The notes under the pieces are model-generated. The model saw nothing but the letters and a program-made list of their open reading frames with translations, had not been told where the DNA came from and searched no databases. From Schizochytrium sp. TIO01 (lineage: Eukaryota; Sar; Bigyra; Thraustochytrida; Thraustochytriidae), in NCBI GenBank assembly GCA_004764695.1, contig SMSO01000014.1, positions 3,609,148 through 3,673,147 on the forward strand: a DNA stretch of 64,000 bases. The letters run 5' to 3'. This document shows positions 1-9,392 of this stretch, in pieces. The translations under genes and the position numbers were made by a program. The number at the start of each line of letters is the position of its first letter. Position 1 is the stretch's first letter.

Positions 1-2473
1 CAAGTACGTCATGGTTTTCAACATGTTCTTCTCCTGCTTGACTGCCTTTTTCAGATTCTCCATCCTGCAACACAGACCTTGTAGAAGACGTCTGACTTTG
101 ATCAGAACTCTCGTTTTCCTTGTCTATCACTAACGAGTCCATATCTCGACCAAGATTCCTTGCTTGGAATTGCTCCGTGTCAGAGATATGCTCAGGTTCT
201 GGCGAAGGTGGTGTCATTGGCCGCGGAATAGTCGGTTCACCAAATACATCGTCTGAGTGCCGAGCCGTAGGATGGGCCAATTTGGCGTTATCTGTGTATA
301 CCTGTTCAATGTTTTTATGCGGCTCTCTCGACGTGTTACTCTTGTGGTTGTCCATATCAGAGGCCTCTTCTTGTGTTTCACGATCTTCCTCCTGGTAATT
401 CTGAGTTTTTTGTTTTGGGGACTCTAGGTTTGAATCATCATCGTTATACTCCTCGGATTGCGCTTCCATGATGTCCTTGGCAACTTCATCCGTGGAATCA
501 GGTTTGTGATGTGCTTCTGTTTGTGGAGATAACTTCTCAGATAGAATTTCGACATCAACTGGGTCTACACCATCAACACGATCACCATCATCGAAGACAA
601 GGTTAATAAATCCATCGCCTCTTACTTGCGAAACATAACCTTCGTAGTATTGAGTCCAGTCAAATAGACGAGCGCGGATACGCGTGCCAATAACAAGGTT
701 GTGTGGAGGAGAATCATCTTCATTGTCTGATGCCTTCGCAGTACGAGAGACTTCTTCAGATGCTGGAAAGCGTTCTTCGCGTGGGCTATCATTCTCAAAA
801 TCAGTGCTTGCATAGTCCTCTGAATCATCGCCAGTGTCATGTGTAGAATCAGGGTTGTATCGAGGGGGCTTTGCTGCTTCATTATTTGTGGGAGGTGGGG
901 CCTCCGCATCTTGAGCATTCTCTTCGAAGGATCGATAGATGCGCTCAACTTCATCATCATCATTTTCTGTAGCCTGCTGGGTTGCTTGATTTGGCGCTGG
1001 CGGTGAAGAAAGAAGCCCATCTGCATCACTGTCGTCAGGATCCTCCAAGGGTGCATTCATGAGCTGAGATAGATCGCCAATAGAAATTTCTTTCTCAAGT
1101 TGGACAGGGAGCTTGCCGGAGGTCATATGCTCACTTAACCTGCGACGTAATTTCTCTAATGGGTCTTTCTCTTGAACATCTTTGGCAGGCGGCTTCCCGC
1201 GGGAAGGATCGTCTTCGGCGTCAGTATGGTCCTCGTCGTCTTCGTAATTGTCCTCATCCTCCTTGCTACCTTCTTCGTCGTTACGTTTCTGCTGTCTACC
1301 TCCCCCACCACTCTCATGACTATAGTCCTTATGTTCTACCTCCGTCGCGGGCATACGGGTCTGTGAAAGCTGCTTTGTAGACATCAACTGAGACGAGTAC
1401 CCTCCAACCTGAAAATCCGAAGAAGACATTTCTAGGGAGTCAGAAAGTTGGTCGTCGTCCTCCAGCATCGCATTCTGCTCAGCCTGAGCGGCTTCTCTCG
1501 CTGCCTGGAGACGTGCTGCAGCTATTTGCTGTTCCCTACGTTCCCGGTCTTCTTTTGCTTGACGTTCCTCTAATTCCTTTTGCCTCTCCCTGGCCAAGTC
1601 CATCTTTACAGACCCTAGCACATCCGCCATGCGTTCATCTGCACTTTGCCTTCGCTTGCGTTCACGTTCCTCCCTTGCTGCCCGCTCCTGTTCTTTGTCC
1701 CTCTTCGGGGTTTTTTTGGACTTCTTCTTTTTCTTGACCTTGTCTTTTTTATTCAAGTCAATGTCAAAGTCGTAAGCTGCATCCCCAGAACCAGCCCTGT
1801 TCTGTTGCCCGTAGTCCCCAAGTGTCGTGCTGACCTGCACAGCTAGCGACGGAGGCTTGATCCCTCTCGCAGCTCCGTACATTCCAAAACTATCCTCTTC
1901 ATCTAGATCTGCATCTTCGTCGTCTTCATGTCCATATTCATACCTTCCGCCACGGCCATAGCCACCCACAAAGCCTTGAACTCCAGCCCCGATCCCAAGT
2001 CCATCACTATCCTCCGCGCCGTCACCATCCTCGACGTACGAGTCGGAGATTCTTGATGACCTAGTTCCGAGACGACTTTGACCGAGAGAATTTACGTGAG
2101 ATCTGTTTTGATTGTGGTGGAACGAAGAGTCTTCGGAGTCGTCGAAGACATCTTCGTTGGAGTTCAAAGCAAGCGGTGCGGATGGCTCCCAGCTGCTGAT
2201 GTTGAAGTCGCCGGAGAGACCCTCGAGGGCAAGCCTCGAGCGGAGAGCAGAGTCAGTGGTAAGACCTGGCGAGCTATCAAGGGTAGCAGAATTTGGTGAT
2301 AGTGCGTCATAGTCAGCAAAAGCACGAGCTTCGAAATCCTGACCCTTACGGCCTGAAGAGGACGATGGTTGGAGACCGCCGTGGATGGTTGCGTAGCGGG
2401 AGTTCCCGCGGCCAGATAGGTAACTCTCGCCGCCGTCGGAGGTCGCGAGGTAGTTCTCAAAGCTCTCCTCCAT
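1..2473 (-). CDS. Acidic coiled-coil protein with Tudor-like domain, 3' end beyond the window
   Basis: The minus-strand frame has no stop from the ATG at 2473 to the left edge (824 codons), so the C-terminus lies outside the window. The N-terminal 240 residues are Ser/Asp/Gly-rich and look disordered. A Lys-rich stretch and a highly charged Glu/Arg/Gln coiled coil follow (about 246-339), then long acidic low-complexity sequence. At about 588-640 a compact module (IGTRIRARLFDWTQYYEGYV, then FDDGDRVDGV) has the pattern of Tudor/Agenet-like domains, which often read methylated histones. A chromatin role is an inference and no orthologue was recognised. The frame stays open 15 codons above the ATG, back to an acceptor-like TTAACAG at about 2519-2524, so an upstream exon may carry the true start. 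Confidence 0.75.
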   Translation of the reverse strand, partial: MEESFENYLATSDGGESYLSGRGNSRYATIHGGLQPSSSSGRKGQDFEARAFADYDALSPNSATLDSSPGLTTDSALRSRLALEGLSGDFNISSWEPSAPLALNSNEDVFDDSEDSSFHHNQNRSHVNSLGQSRLGTRSSRISDSYVEDGDGAEDSDGLGIGAGVQGFVGGYGRGGRYEYGHEDDEDADLDEEDSFGMYGAARGIKPPSLAVQVSTTLGDYGQQNRAGSGDAAYDFDIDLNKKDKVKKKKKSKKTPKRDKEQERAAREERERKRRQSADERMADVLGSVKMDLARERQKELEERQAKEDRERREQQIAAARLQAAREAAQAEQNAMLEDDDQLSDSLEMSSSDFQVGGYSSQLMSTKQLSQTRMPATEVEHKDYSHESGGGGRQQKRNDEEGSKEDEDNYEDDEDHTDAEDDPSRGKPPAKDVQEKDPLEKLRRRLSEHMTSGKLPVQLEKEISIGDLSQLMNAPLEDPDDSDADGLLSSPPAPNQATQQATENDDDEVERIYRSFEENAQDAEAPPPTNNEAAKPPRYNPDSTHDTGDDSEDYASTDFENDSPREERFPASEEVSRTAKASDNEDDSPPHNLVIGTRIRARLFDWTQYYEGYVSQVRGDGFINLVFDDGDRVDGVDPVDVEILSEKLSPQTEAHHKPDSTDEVAKDIMEAQSEEYNDDDSNLESPKQKTQNYQEEDRETQEEASDMDNHKSNTSREPHKNIEQVYTDNAKLAHPTARHSDDVFGEPTIPRPMTPPSPEPEHISDTEQFQARNLGRDMDSLVIDKENESSDQSQTSSTRSVLQDGESEKGSQAGEEHVENHDVL

Positions 2474-3547
2474 TTTTGCCGCAAGGATGTCCCGCAAGAC
2501 TGGTTTCCTTGTGCGACCCTGTTAAGGAAATGAGTGTTGATGACTCACAATCATACTATAACTTTCAAGCTCTTATTTTTAATGAGAGACGCGATCATTA
2601 TTTCACATATTACCAGGGTACCGGGGAGTATGACGTATAGCTTAAACGATCTGCATTCTTCAGACAACTTGTCGAGAAGAACTTGTTGTGCACGTCCTTT
2701 AATCTGACCAGCTTATGCCGTAAGAGGACACTGAGACTAAGTTCTGAGACGAAATGCTGATTGTAGAAATCGCAGAACTTGGAGCTATTCTTGTAAGTAG
2801 AATAAGAGCTGCTAAGAGCACTTACTGACTAGCTAGGCAAAGAAAGCTTACAGTTATGTGCCGTGGTCGCGGTGGTTTTTCCATGGTTAAAAGGGCTAAA
2901 AAGAGGGCTAATCAAATTGGATAGTACGCTCGCTCGCCAGCCAGAGAGCGTTGTGTCCGGTAGCACAGGTGCTGGGAAACAAATTCTTGTTTGCTTGCTT
3001 TAAGATGTTAGGTTTGCTTCGGGAATATTTAGGCAGGTTAACGAGCAGAGATAAGTTTAGAAAGGGGTAAGAATTGTTATCGTAATCGGGACGAGAAGGG
3101 AAGATAGATGATAGATTAGATTTCATTTTTTAGCCCAACTGTGTTTTCGGAGAATGTTTAGGACCGAAAGAGGTTGCAGACGTGCATAAAGCATGGGCTG
3201 CATTATTACTACCTTACTACCTTTTAAAGTAGATATCTTAATGAAAGTATGTCATACTGGAAGTATAGTTCATATAGAACATTTGGGAAAGTTCAGGTGT
3301 TAAACGCACAGACCTTTGTTAAGGGACTTTTCCGAGAGGCAAAAGGACAATCAATACCTAACAGTTGTAGCGGTCACCTTTCCTGCTGTGTCGAAACCAG
3401 ATCTGCTGACCAGTAGGCACTGCATCAGTAGGTCAAGCCAGCCTCGCAAGCGAGGGTAGCGCAGTTGTATGTCTGCGTAGCGTATGCAAAAAAAGCTAAG
3501 CCGCTGACACAGGCGTTGAGCCTGTGCAGCGTCTCTTTGAAGAAGAC
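2474..3547. other. Divergent intergenic region
   Basis: This region separates the divergent starts of the Tudor-like gene (-) and the receptor gene (+). It probably holds both promoters and 5' untranslated regions. There is no convincing reading frame and I can name no regulatory motif. The segment nearest 2519 may be an intron of the minus-strand gene. Confidence 0.5.
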
Positions 3548-6500
3548 ATGTCACAGTTCAAAAAGGTCGTGCCACAGGTATATGATAATATAATTGCTGC
3601 AGACATTCTTCAGACCAACAGTGCGCAAAGTAAGGCTGTTTTAGACGTAGCGAATTCTACTAATCCTGAACGTGGCAAGGAGGGTTCTTCTAAATTCGAT
3701 TCTGTGGAAGATTTCTATGATGAACACCCTCTCGAAGTGACCAAACATGAACCTGTTATTGCAAATGTAGCAAAAGTAAAAAGATTGCCGTCAAATATAG
3801 CCATCGCATCCCAAATACCCTTGAATTTAACCGCTTCAGAAGACATTAAGGGGGAAGCTCAAGAGAGCGTAAATAGGGCCAGAGCGATTAACAATTTGCA
3901 GGCAAGGCGAAGATTCAAGATTATAGGGTTCTGTCTCATTGCAGTTTGCATAATAACTGCAGTTGTAGTCTCATTTGTCTGGTATGCAACATCATCTGAA
4001 AGTGGCGGGACTTTGGATAATTGCGCGATTGGTTACTACTGCCTACGAGAAACATTTGTGTTTCCATGTCCAGGAGGAAGATTTGGGAATTCGACAGGTT
4101 TGACAACCAGTGATTGCTCTGGAGTTTGTACGGCTGGATATTACTGCCCGCTCGCAAGCATCACACCAACCGCAAATTTATGTCCAGCTGGTTCGTATTG
4201 CCCGGAAGGTAGCGCAGAGCCAATTCTATGTCCTGCTGGAAGTTTTGGTAATGAAACTGGGCTTTCTCATAGCTCGTGCAGCGGTAGTTGCTCAGCGGGC
4301 TACTATTGCCCCCAGGGCTCGACATCTGCGAAAGAAATTATCTGTCCTTTAGGGAGTTATTGCCCTGATGGCACACGTTATGGAACCGAGTTTATTTGCC
4401 CTCTAGGCACCTATAATGATGAGCCCGGACTTGCAGCGATCTCTGATTGCCCTATATGCGAGGCTGAGCCTGGCGCTGGCTATGTCTGTGCTCGTGGTTC
4501 TTCACAATCGCCTAGTGAAGATGTTATATTATGCCCTGAGGGGCACTATTGTACGGGCATTGGCTTGCCTATCGAATGTCCATCTGGAACTTATGGTAAT
4601 GTGGAAGGACTTAGTACTAGTGCTTGCTCTGGAAATTGTCCTTCAGGTTATTGGTGTCCAAATGGTACTGTCACAGCAACTTCTCAATTATGCCCTGCAG
4701 GGTATTACTGCCCAAGTGGAGTGCAAAACTACTCGGATAATCTATGCTGGGAAGGCTACTATTGCGCAGAAGGGACCCAAACACCATACACATTATGTAT
4801 CCAAGGTCGCTACTGCCCAGCTGGTTCTAGTGATGGAACATATTGCCCTGCCGGAACCTACGGCATCTCAGAAGGCCTTATCTACCCTAATTGCACAGGA
4901 TTATGCCCAGCATCCTATTACTGTCCAGCTGGATCCGTTGCACGTTTCACACACTTGTGTCCATCTGGTTCTTACTGCCCGGAGGGGACTGGAGCAGGCG
5001 AAGAATTTAAATGCCCTGCAGGAAATTGGTCTTCGTTAACTGGATTGAGCGAATTGAGTCAATGTTCTTGTACGGACCCAAGTGGAGAATGTAGCTACAA
5101 CGGTTTGTGTTACGCTGGCTACTATTGCCCAGAGGGGTCCACTTCTGGAACTGGAGAAATTTGTCCTGCCAACTTTTACTGTCCACGTGGTTCAAGTGCG
5201 CCAATACTCTGTGAAGAATTAGGTTATTACTGTCGAAGTCGAGCACAGAGCCCTTATGCATATACTAATGGTGCTCGCTTTACTATTCTAGAGACGTTGA
5301 GCGCAAAAGCTCGTCGGTGGGCAGCAGATTATCCAGCTGCGGCGCAGCAGTATCTGTACCAAAATTATACCCTTGAACAGGGCTTTATGATTGAATCCTC
5401 CAAAAGTACGTATGATGGATCTTTGTACGAAGATGAACGATACTATCCAGTACGTGGTTTGTCAGAACTCAATGTTAACTTTACTACTTATGGATTCTTT
5501 AATGCAAGTGTCTTCATCTGTAGCGTTTTGAATGGTACTGAAGACCCTTTACCATTAGCTGAAGTAGGAAATATCCAAATGGATGCAGCTCGAAACTCCT
5601 CTGATACATACACGCACTCATTTAAAGTACACTGGGACATTCCTCGTGAGTTCGTCGATGGTGAGATGGTCGTCTGTCTCCGGATGCCTCAAGGGGATGA
5701 TCCATTTGCACTTGTTGTTTCTGACATATTTGAGATCATGGCACCTGATGTTGTTAAGCCGTTGCGATACGTCGCTACAATTTGTATAGGCAGCCTATTT
5801 GTTCTCATCCTTGTAGCTACGATCCCTTGCTTCCTTCTGCATGCGGACCGTTCCCGAGACAGGGAGATCCATGCTCTTATTAAGTCCCCAGCGCCGAATT
5901 CAGTGCGGCTTCTGTCGAGGCTTTTTCGAGTTATCGAGCCTGCCCAATTCATGGCAGTTATATTCTGGAATCCTGCCATCAAGCAAGCCGATACTGCTGC
6001 AGATGCACTGGCATTCTGGTGGAACCATCTCCTGGGTCTATACTTCCTACCAGTTATGGGTTTTATTGTAGCCTGTTTGGTTGCCGGGGGCGTGATTATA
6101 TTCGCTGTATCTACCGATGTAGTTTTGAGGCTGCTTAAGCTTGAGAGGCGACGTCTTGAAATGACTTGTGTGGCTCGCCTCCTTGCGTTTGAGGGTCTTT
6201 ACATTCCAATCCTTATGACGCTTCTCTCTCCGTTCGACTGTGCGTACACGAACCCGAAGGCTGACGATGCTTACTTTGAGTTTGTAGATCAAGTTCGAAT
6301 GCGATATTTTCTAGCAACACATCTTGAATGCTGGCACAACCCTATGCATATATTATTCTCCTTAGGAGCGGTAATTTTAGCTCCCTGCTTCTACTACATG
6401 GCTCTCAAAAATGCGATCCAAGATGATTTTGTAGATGTGTTACATGTGAATATGGTTTGCAGGTACCGAGTGCTCTCAGTTATAGTTAAGACTATTATCT

Positions 6501-9163
6501 GTTTTGGCGCTGTCCTCACGAATGCCGGGCAGACAGCCACAGAGGCATTGGCGCTAACACTGTGCAGTACTACTCTGTCTATGGAAATATTTCTTGAAGT
6601 TCGCCACATGCAGCCAACATTAGGCCGTGCGGCTCGCACAAATGACCTCCTTGCCGGCTCGTACTTGGCTGTTGCATATTTGAGTCTAGCAGGGTTATTC
6701 ATTAGCTTGATTCACGAGGCTAAAAATATCGAAGAGCGCACAAGTTGGCCAATGGTGTTTGCTTACTGTTTCTTGCCACTTTCATTCCTCCTTGGAGTAC
6801 GTCTAAACTATAAGTTTTCACAAGCGCAGGTCGAGGCGAACACTTTTGAGAAGCTTACAAGTGCAACGTCAGCTAGTGTGCGCAATCGAGCGCTAGAAAA
6901 AACGATTGAGTTTCTTTTGAGCGTTTATACATACGAAAACGCCAAGGGTGAAAAACTGCAAAACTTCGTGAAGCATCTAGGCACCTTGGTTGAGAGTGAG
7001 CCCCTTGCACGCAATGCTGTGGCGAGCTTAGTTAGTTCAAATGCTGATCCAAGTCGGAAAACCTTTGGCGTGGACGTCGCAAGTGTTTCCTCCGCGGCAT
7101 TTCTTGGTTCTGGTTTCTTGCCACTTTATGGAGAACCAATTGAGATGCTTTCGATGATGCTTTTACCAATTCACAGCTGGGATTTGTCTGGGATTAAATT
7201 CGAAGATTCTGTGATTTTGCGGATTGGCCAAATGCTCCCCAAAATGCATAACCTGCATAGCTTTGAGCTGGGTAAACCTAAGTCATTAACTTGCGAAGGT
7301 TTTAAAGCTTTACTCGAAGGTTTGGAGCTAAGTTCGAGTATAATGCACTTCCAGTGTTCTCCACCTGAAAGTCTAAACGTTCTTGAGCATGGGCGAACAG
7401 TTGGAGCACTAATACAATTGAGAGCAGCTCAAGCTCAGGAGAATAAATCTGCGCTTCCAATTACTCGACTCGACTGTGGAAGTAGCTTATATATCCAACT
7501 GTTTTTTGGGCATGATGTTACATACCATGATTCTTCAGTAACAGTTAATGAAGAAATGAACTTGATTATCTCGCGGGCATGTGATGTACACATGGTTTCA
7601 ATAACCATAAGAAGTCAACGACATCCAGCAACGGAGGATCTGGATTCAGGGTTATACGGCTTGTGCCACTCGCTGTGCTATAAAAATGGTAGACCAGCAA
7701 CTTTAGCCTTTCCACAGCGCTTCAAACTTCGTTTTGCAGTCCCAAGTGGGTATACGGTTCACGTTGGAGAGTCACTCAAAGCAATAGGTTATCATTTCCC
7801 TCTCGAATCGATCTATCTAGACCAAATCCTAATTGCAGACGCGTCCACTTCAGAGATTCAAATGAAAAACTTTGAGAAAATCAAAGGGAGCATTACTTTT
7901 GTGGAGGGCCTCTTAGCAACATTACGACACGTACAGTATCTTGCTCTTCCAACTAGCAATGAGGGAGACGATGCAAATCAGTTAGATGCTGCAAAGAGAA
8001 TAGGCCAGGCCATTGCTTCAAACTCAGCTATGCGGGCGCTCAACGTCGGTTTTGGAAACCTAGATATTAAGGGTTTACAGTACGAACGTAGTGAAATCGT
8101 CTTTACCCAAGATTCGTCGCTTTCGAGTGAACAAGCTTTTGCTTTGATGCCTCTGATTTCATGTAACAATAGTCTTGTAAAGATTGAGCTTCATGGTGTT
8201 CCACCTCGTCAAATTCTGAGTGATATTGGTGTTGCAGAGGTATGCCGCAATCTGGAATCGTGTCCTAATCTGCGCAAACTTGCGCTAGGTGACTGGAAAG
8301 GCGGAAATATAGTCGGAAATCACACCGTAGACGCTTTGAATTCAGCTAATTTCATCACTCACTTAACTTCTTTAGATTTGCGCCATTGTAAGATAGGTCC
8401 AGAAGTTTGCCTTGGGTTGATGAATAACCTTTGTGGCAAGGCGGGCCAAATGACAAGTTTAAAGATTTCCCTTAACCCATTAGGGGATGAGGGTATCAGG
8501 GCAATCGGGAACTTCTTGGCTCATGAAAGATGTATTTTGAATAAACTTCATGTCAGCCACGCTGAGTTCACAACAGAGGGTTTTCGAAGCTTTTGTAACT
8601 CCGGCCTTCGATATAATAATAGCCTCCAACACTTAGTTTTAGATGGAAACGTTGGCGGAATCGATCTAGACATCTTGGCACGCTCCATCGAAGGTGGACT
8701 ACTTGTAACGAAGATAGAGTCTATAGCTTTAGTTGGCTGCGGCATCGAAAACTTTGCTCCTTTATGGAGAATCATAAAGTCACCAGAGGATCAGGTTGAT
8801 GGACTGCCTGTGTGCCAAAGTTTGATCAAGCTTAATCTCTCCGAAAATTCGGAATGTTATCTTCCTACACTTTTGATTCCGTGTCTGCAGAACCTGACAG
8901 TGCAAAATTGTGGATTAGATAACGAAACTGCAGAACGTATTTGTACTGCCCTGGAACTGAGAGCGTGTCCCAAGCTTGAGGGTTTAGACCTATCATGCAA
9001 TAAGATCACGGATGATGTAGCATTTCGCCTTGCAAAAGTTCTTGAGAGTCAAACCACAACAAGTGCACTCAAATGCGTGTGTCTTACTGAGAACAAGTTT
9101 TCTATTGAGTGCCTAGACGTTATAACTCGACTTTGTCCACCCAATGTTATCTTGGATATCTAA
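3548..9163 (+). CDS. Giant receptor-like protein: Cys-rich ectodomain, multi-pass membrane bundle, C-terminal LRR tail
   Basis: One uninterrupted frame of 1,871 codons from the ATG at 3548; the frame is open 8 codons upstream from a GTG, without an ATG. Residues 1-125 are hydrophilic. A single hydrophobic anchor lies at about 126-150 (IIGFCLIAVCIITAVVVSF). About seven cysteine-rich modules follow (157-564) with repeated GYYCP, CPAGSYCPEGS and CSGSC motifs, typical of GCC2/GCC3 ephrin-receptor-like repeats. A further ectodomain with several N-glycosylation sequons extends to about 732. Seven or eight hydrophobic segments lie at about 735-1094. The last 650 residues contain leucine-rich repeats of the ribonuclease-inhibitor type (LTSLDLRHCKIG, LEGLDLSCNKITD). 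The topology suggests a surface sensor with an intracellular LRR tail. Ligand and signalling partner are unknown. Similar Cys-rich membrane proteins are expanded in stramenopiles. Confidence 0.85.
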   Translation: MSQFKKVVPQVYDNIIAADILQTNSAQSKAVLDVANSTNPERGKEGSSKFDSVEDFYDEHPLEVTKHEPVIANVAKVKRLPSNIAIASQIPLNLTASEDIKGEAQESVNRARAINNLQARRRFKIIGFCLIAVCIITAVVVSFVWYATSSESGGTLDNCAIGYYCLRETFVFPCPGGRFGNSTGLTTSDCSGVCTAGYYCPLASITPTANLCPAGSYCPEGSAEPILCPAGSFGNETGLSHSSCSGSCSAGYYCPQGSTSAKEIICPLGSYCPDGTRYGTEFICPLGTYNDEPGLAAISDCPICEAEPGAGYVCARGSSQSPSEDVILCPEGHYCTGIGLPIECPSGTYGNVEGLSTSACSGNCPSGYWCPNGTVTATSQLCPAGYYCPSGVQNYSDNLCWEGYYCAEGTQTPYTLCIQGRYCPAGSSDGTYCPAGTYGISEGLIYPNCTGLCPASYYCPAGSVARFTHLCPSGSYCPEGTGAGEEFKCPAGNWSSLTGLSELSQCSCTDPSGECSYNGLCYAGYYCPEGSTSGTGEICPANFYCPRGSSAPILCEELGYYCRSRAQSPYAYTNGARFTILETLSAKARRWAADYPAAAQQYLYQNYTLEQGFMIESSKSTYDGSLYEDERYYPVRGLSELNVNFTTYGFFNASVFICSVLNGTEDPLPLAEVGNIQMDAARNSSDTYTHSFKVHWDIPREFVDGEMVVCLRMPQGDDPFALVVSDIFEIMAPDVVKPLRYVATICIGSLFVLILVATIPCFLLHADRSRDREIHALIKSPAPNSVRLLSRLFRVIEPAQFMAVIFWNPAIKQADTAADALAFWWNHLLGLYFLPVMGFIVACLVAGGVIIFAVSTDVVLRLLKLERRRLEMTCVARLLAFEGLYIPILMTLLSPFDCAYTNPKADDAYFEFVDQVRMRYFLATHLECWHNPMHILFSLGAVILAPCFYYMALKNAIQDDFVDVLHVNMVCRYRVLSVIVKTIICFGAVLTNAGQTATEALALTLCSTTLSMEIFLEVRHMQPTLGRAARTNDLLAGSYLAVAYLSLAGLFISLIHEAKNIEERTSWPMVFAYCFLPLSFLLGVRLNYKFSQAQVEANTFEKLTSATSASVRNRALEKTIEFLLSVYTYENAKGEKLQNFVKHLGTLVESEPLARNAVASLVSSNADPSRKTFGVDVASVSSAAFLGSGFLPLYGEPIEMLSMMLLPIHSWDLSGIKFEDSVILRIGQMLPKMHNLHSFELGKPKSLTCEGFKALLEGLELSSSIMHFQCSPPESLNVLEHGRTVGALIQLRAAQAQENKSALPITRLDCGSSLYIQLFFGHDVTYHDSSVTVNEEMNLIISRACDVHMVSITIRSQRHPATEDLDSGLYGLCHSLCYKNGRPATLAFPQRFKLRFAVPSGYTVHVGESLKAIGYHFPLESIYLDQILIADASTSEIQMKNFEKIKGSITFVEGLLATLRHVQYLALPTSNEGDDANQLDAAKRIGQAIASNSAMRALNVGFGNLDIKGLQYERSEIVFTQDSSLSSEQAFALMPLISCNNSLVKIELHGVPPRQILSDIGVAEVCRNLESCPNLRKLALGDWKGGNIVGNHTVDALNSANFITHLTSLDLRHCKIGPEVCLGLMNNLCGKAGQMTSLKISLNPLGDEGIRAIGNFLAHERCILNKLHVSHAEFTTEGFRSFCNSGLRYNNSLQHLVLDGNVGGIDLDILARSIEGGLLVTKIESIALVGCGIENFAPLWRIIKSPEDQVDGLPVCQSLIKLNLSENSECYLPTLLIPCLQNLTVQNCGLDNETAERICTALELRACPKLEGLDLSCNKITDDVAFRLAKVLESQTTTSALKCVCLTENKFSIECLDVITRLCPPNVILDI

Positions 9164-9392
9164 AAGATGAATACGTGCGTTCAAGTATTGAGAAACTTGT
9201 AAATTCTCAACAACATGTCGTCTATACTGTTTGATCTTAGCTATCTTCAGGCCGATATATAGGCAGAGGGCATTAATTGTAATCTATATTTACTGTGTAG
9301 TAGCCTTTATGTTCACGAAATATAAAGTTTAATTGTTAACGCAGACCATTTTTTCTTTCCAAACTCTATTCTGTATGTAAGAGTAAAAATTC
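9164..9392. other. Short convergent intergenic spacer
   Basis: About 230 AT-rich bases between the stops of the receptor (+) and the FSP1-like gene (-). It must hold both 3' untranslated ends. AATATAAA-like sequence near 9320 could serve as a polyadenylation signal. Confidence 0.4.

Noticed and set aside
622-1056. 144-codon minus-strand frame
   Set aside because: It overlaps the longer left-edge gene in another phase on the same strand; the periodic composition reflects the shadow of that gene.
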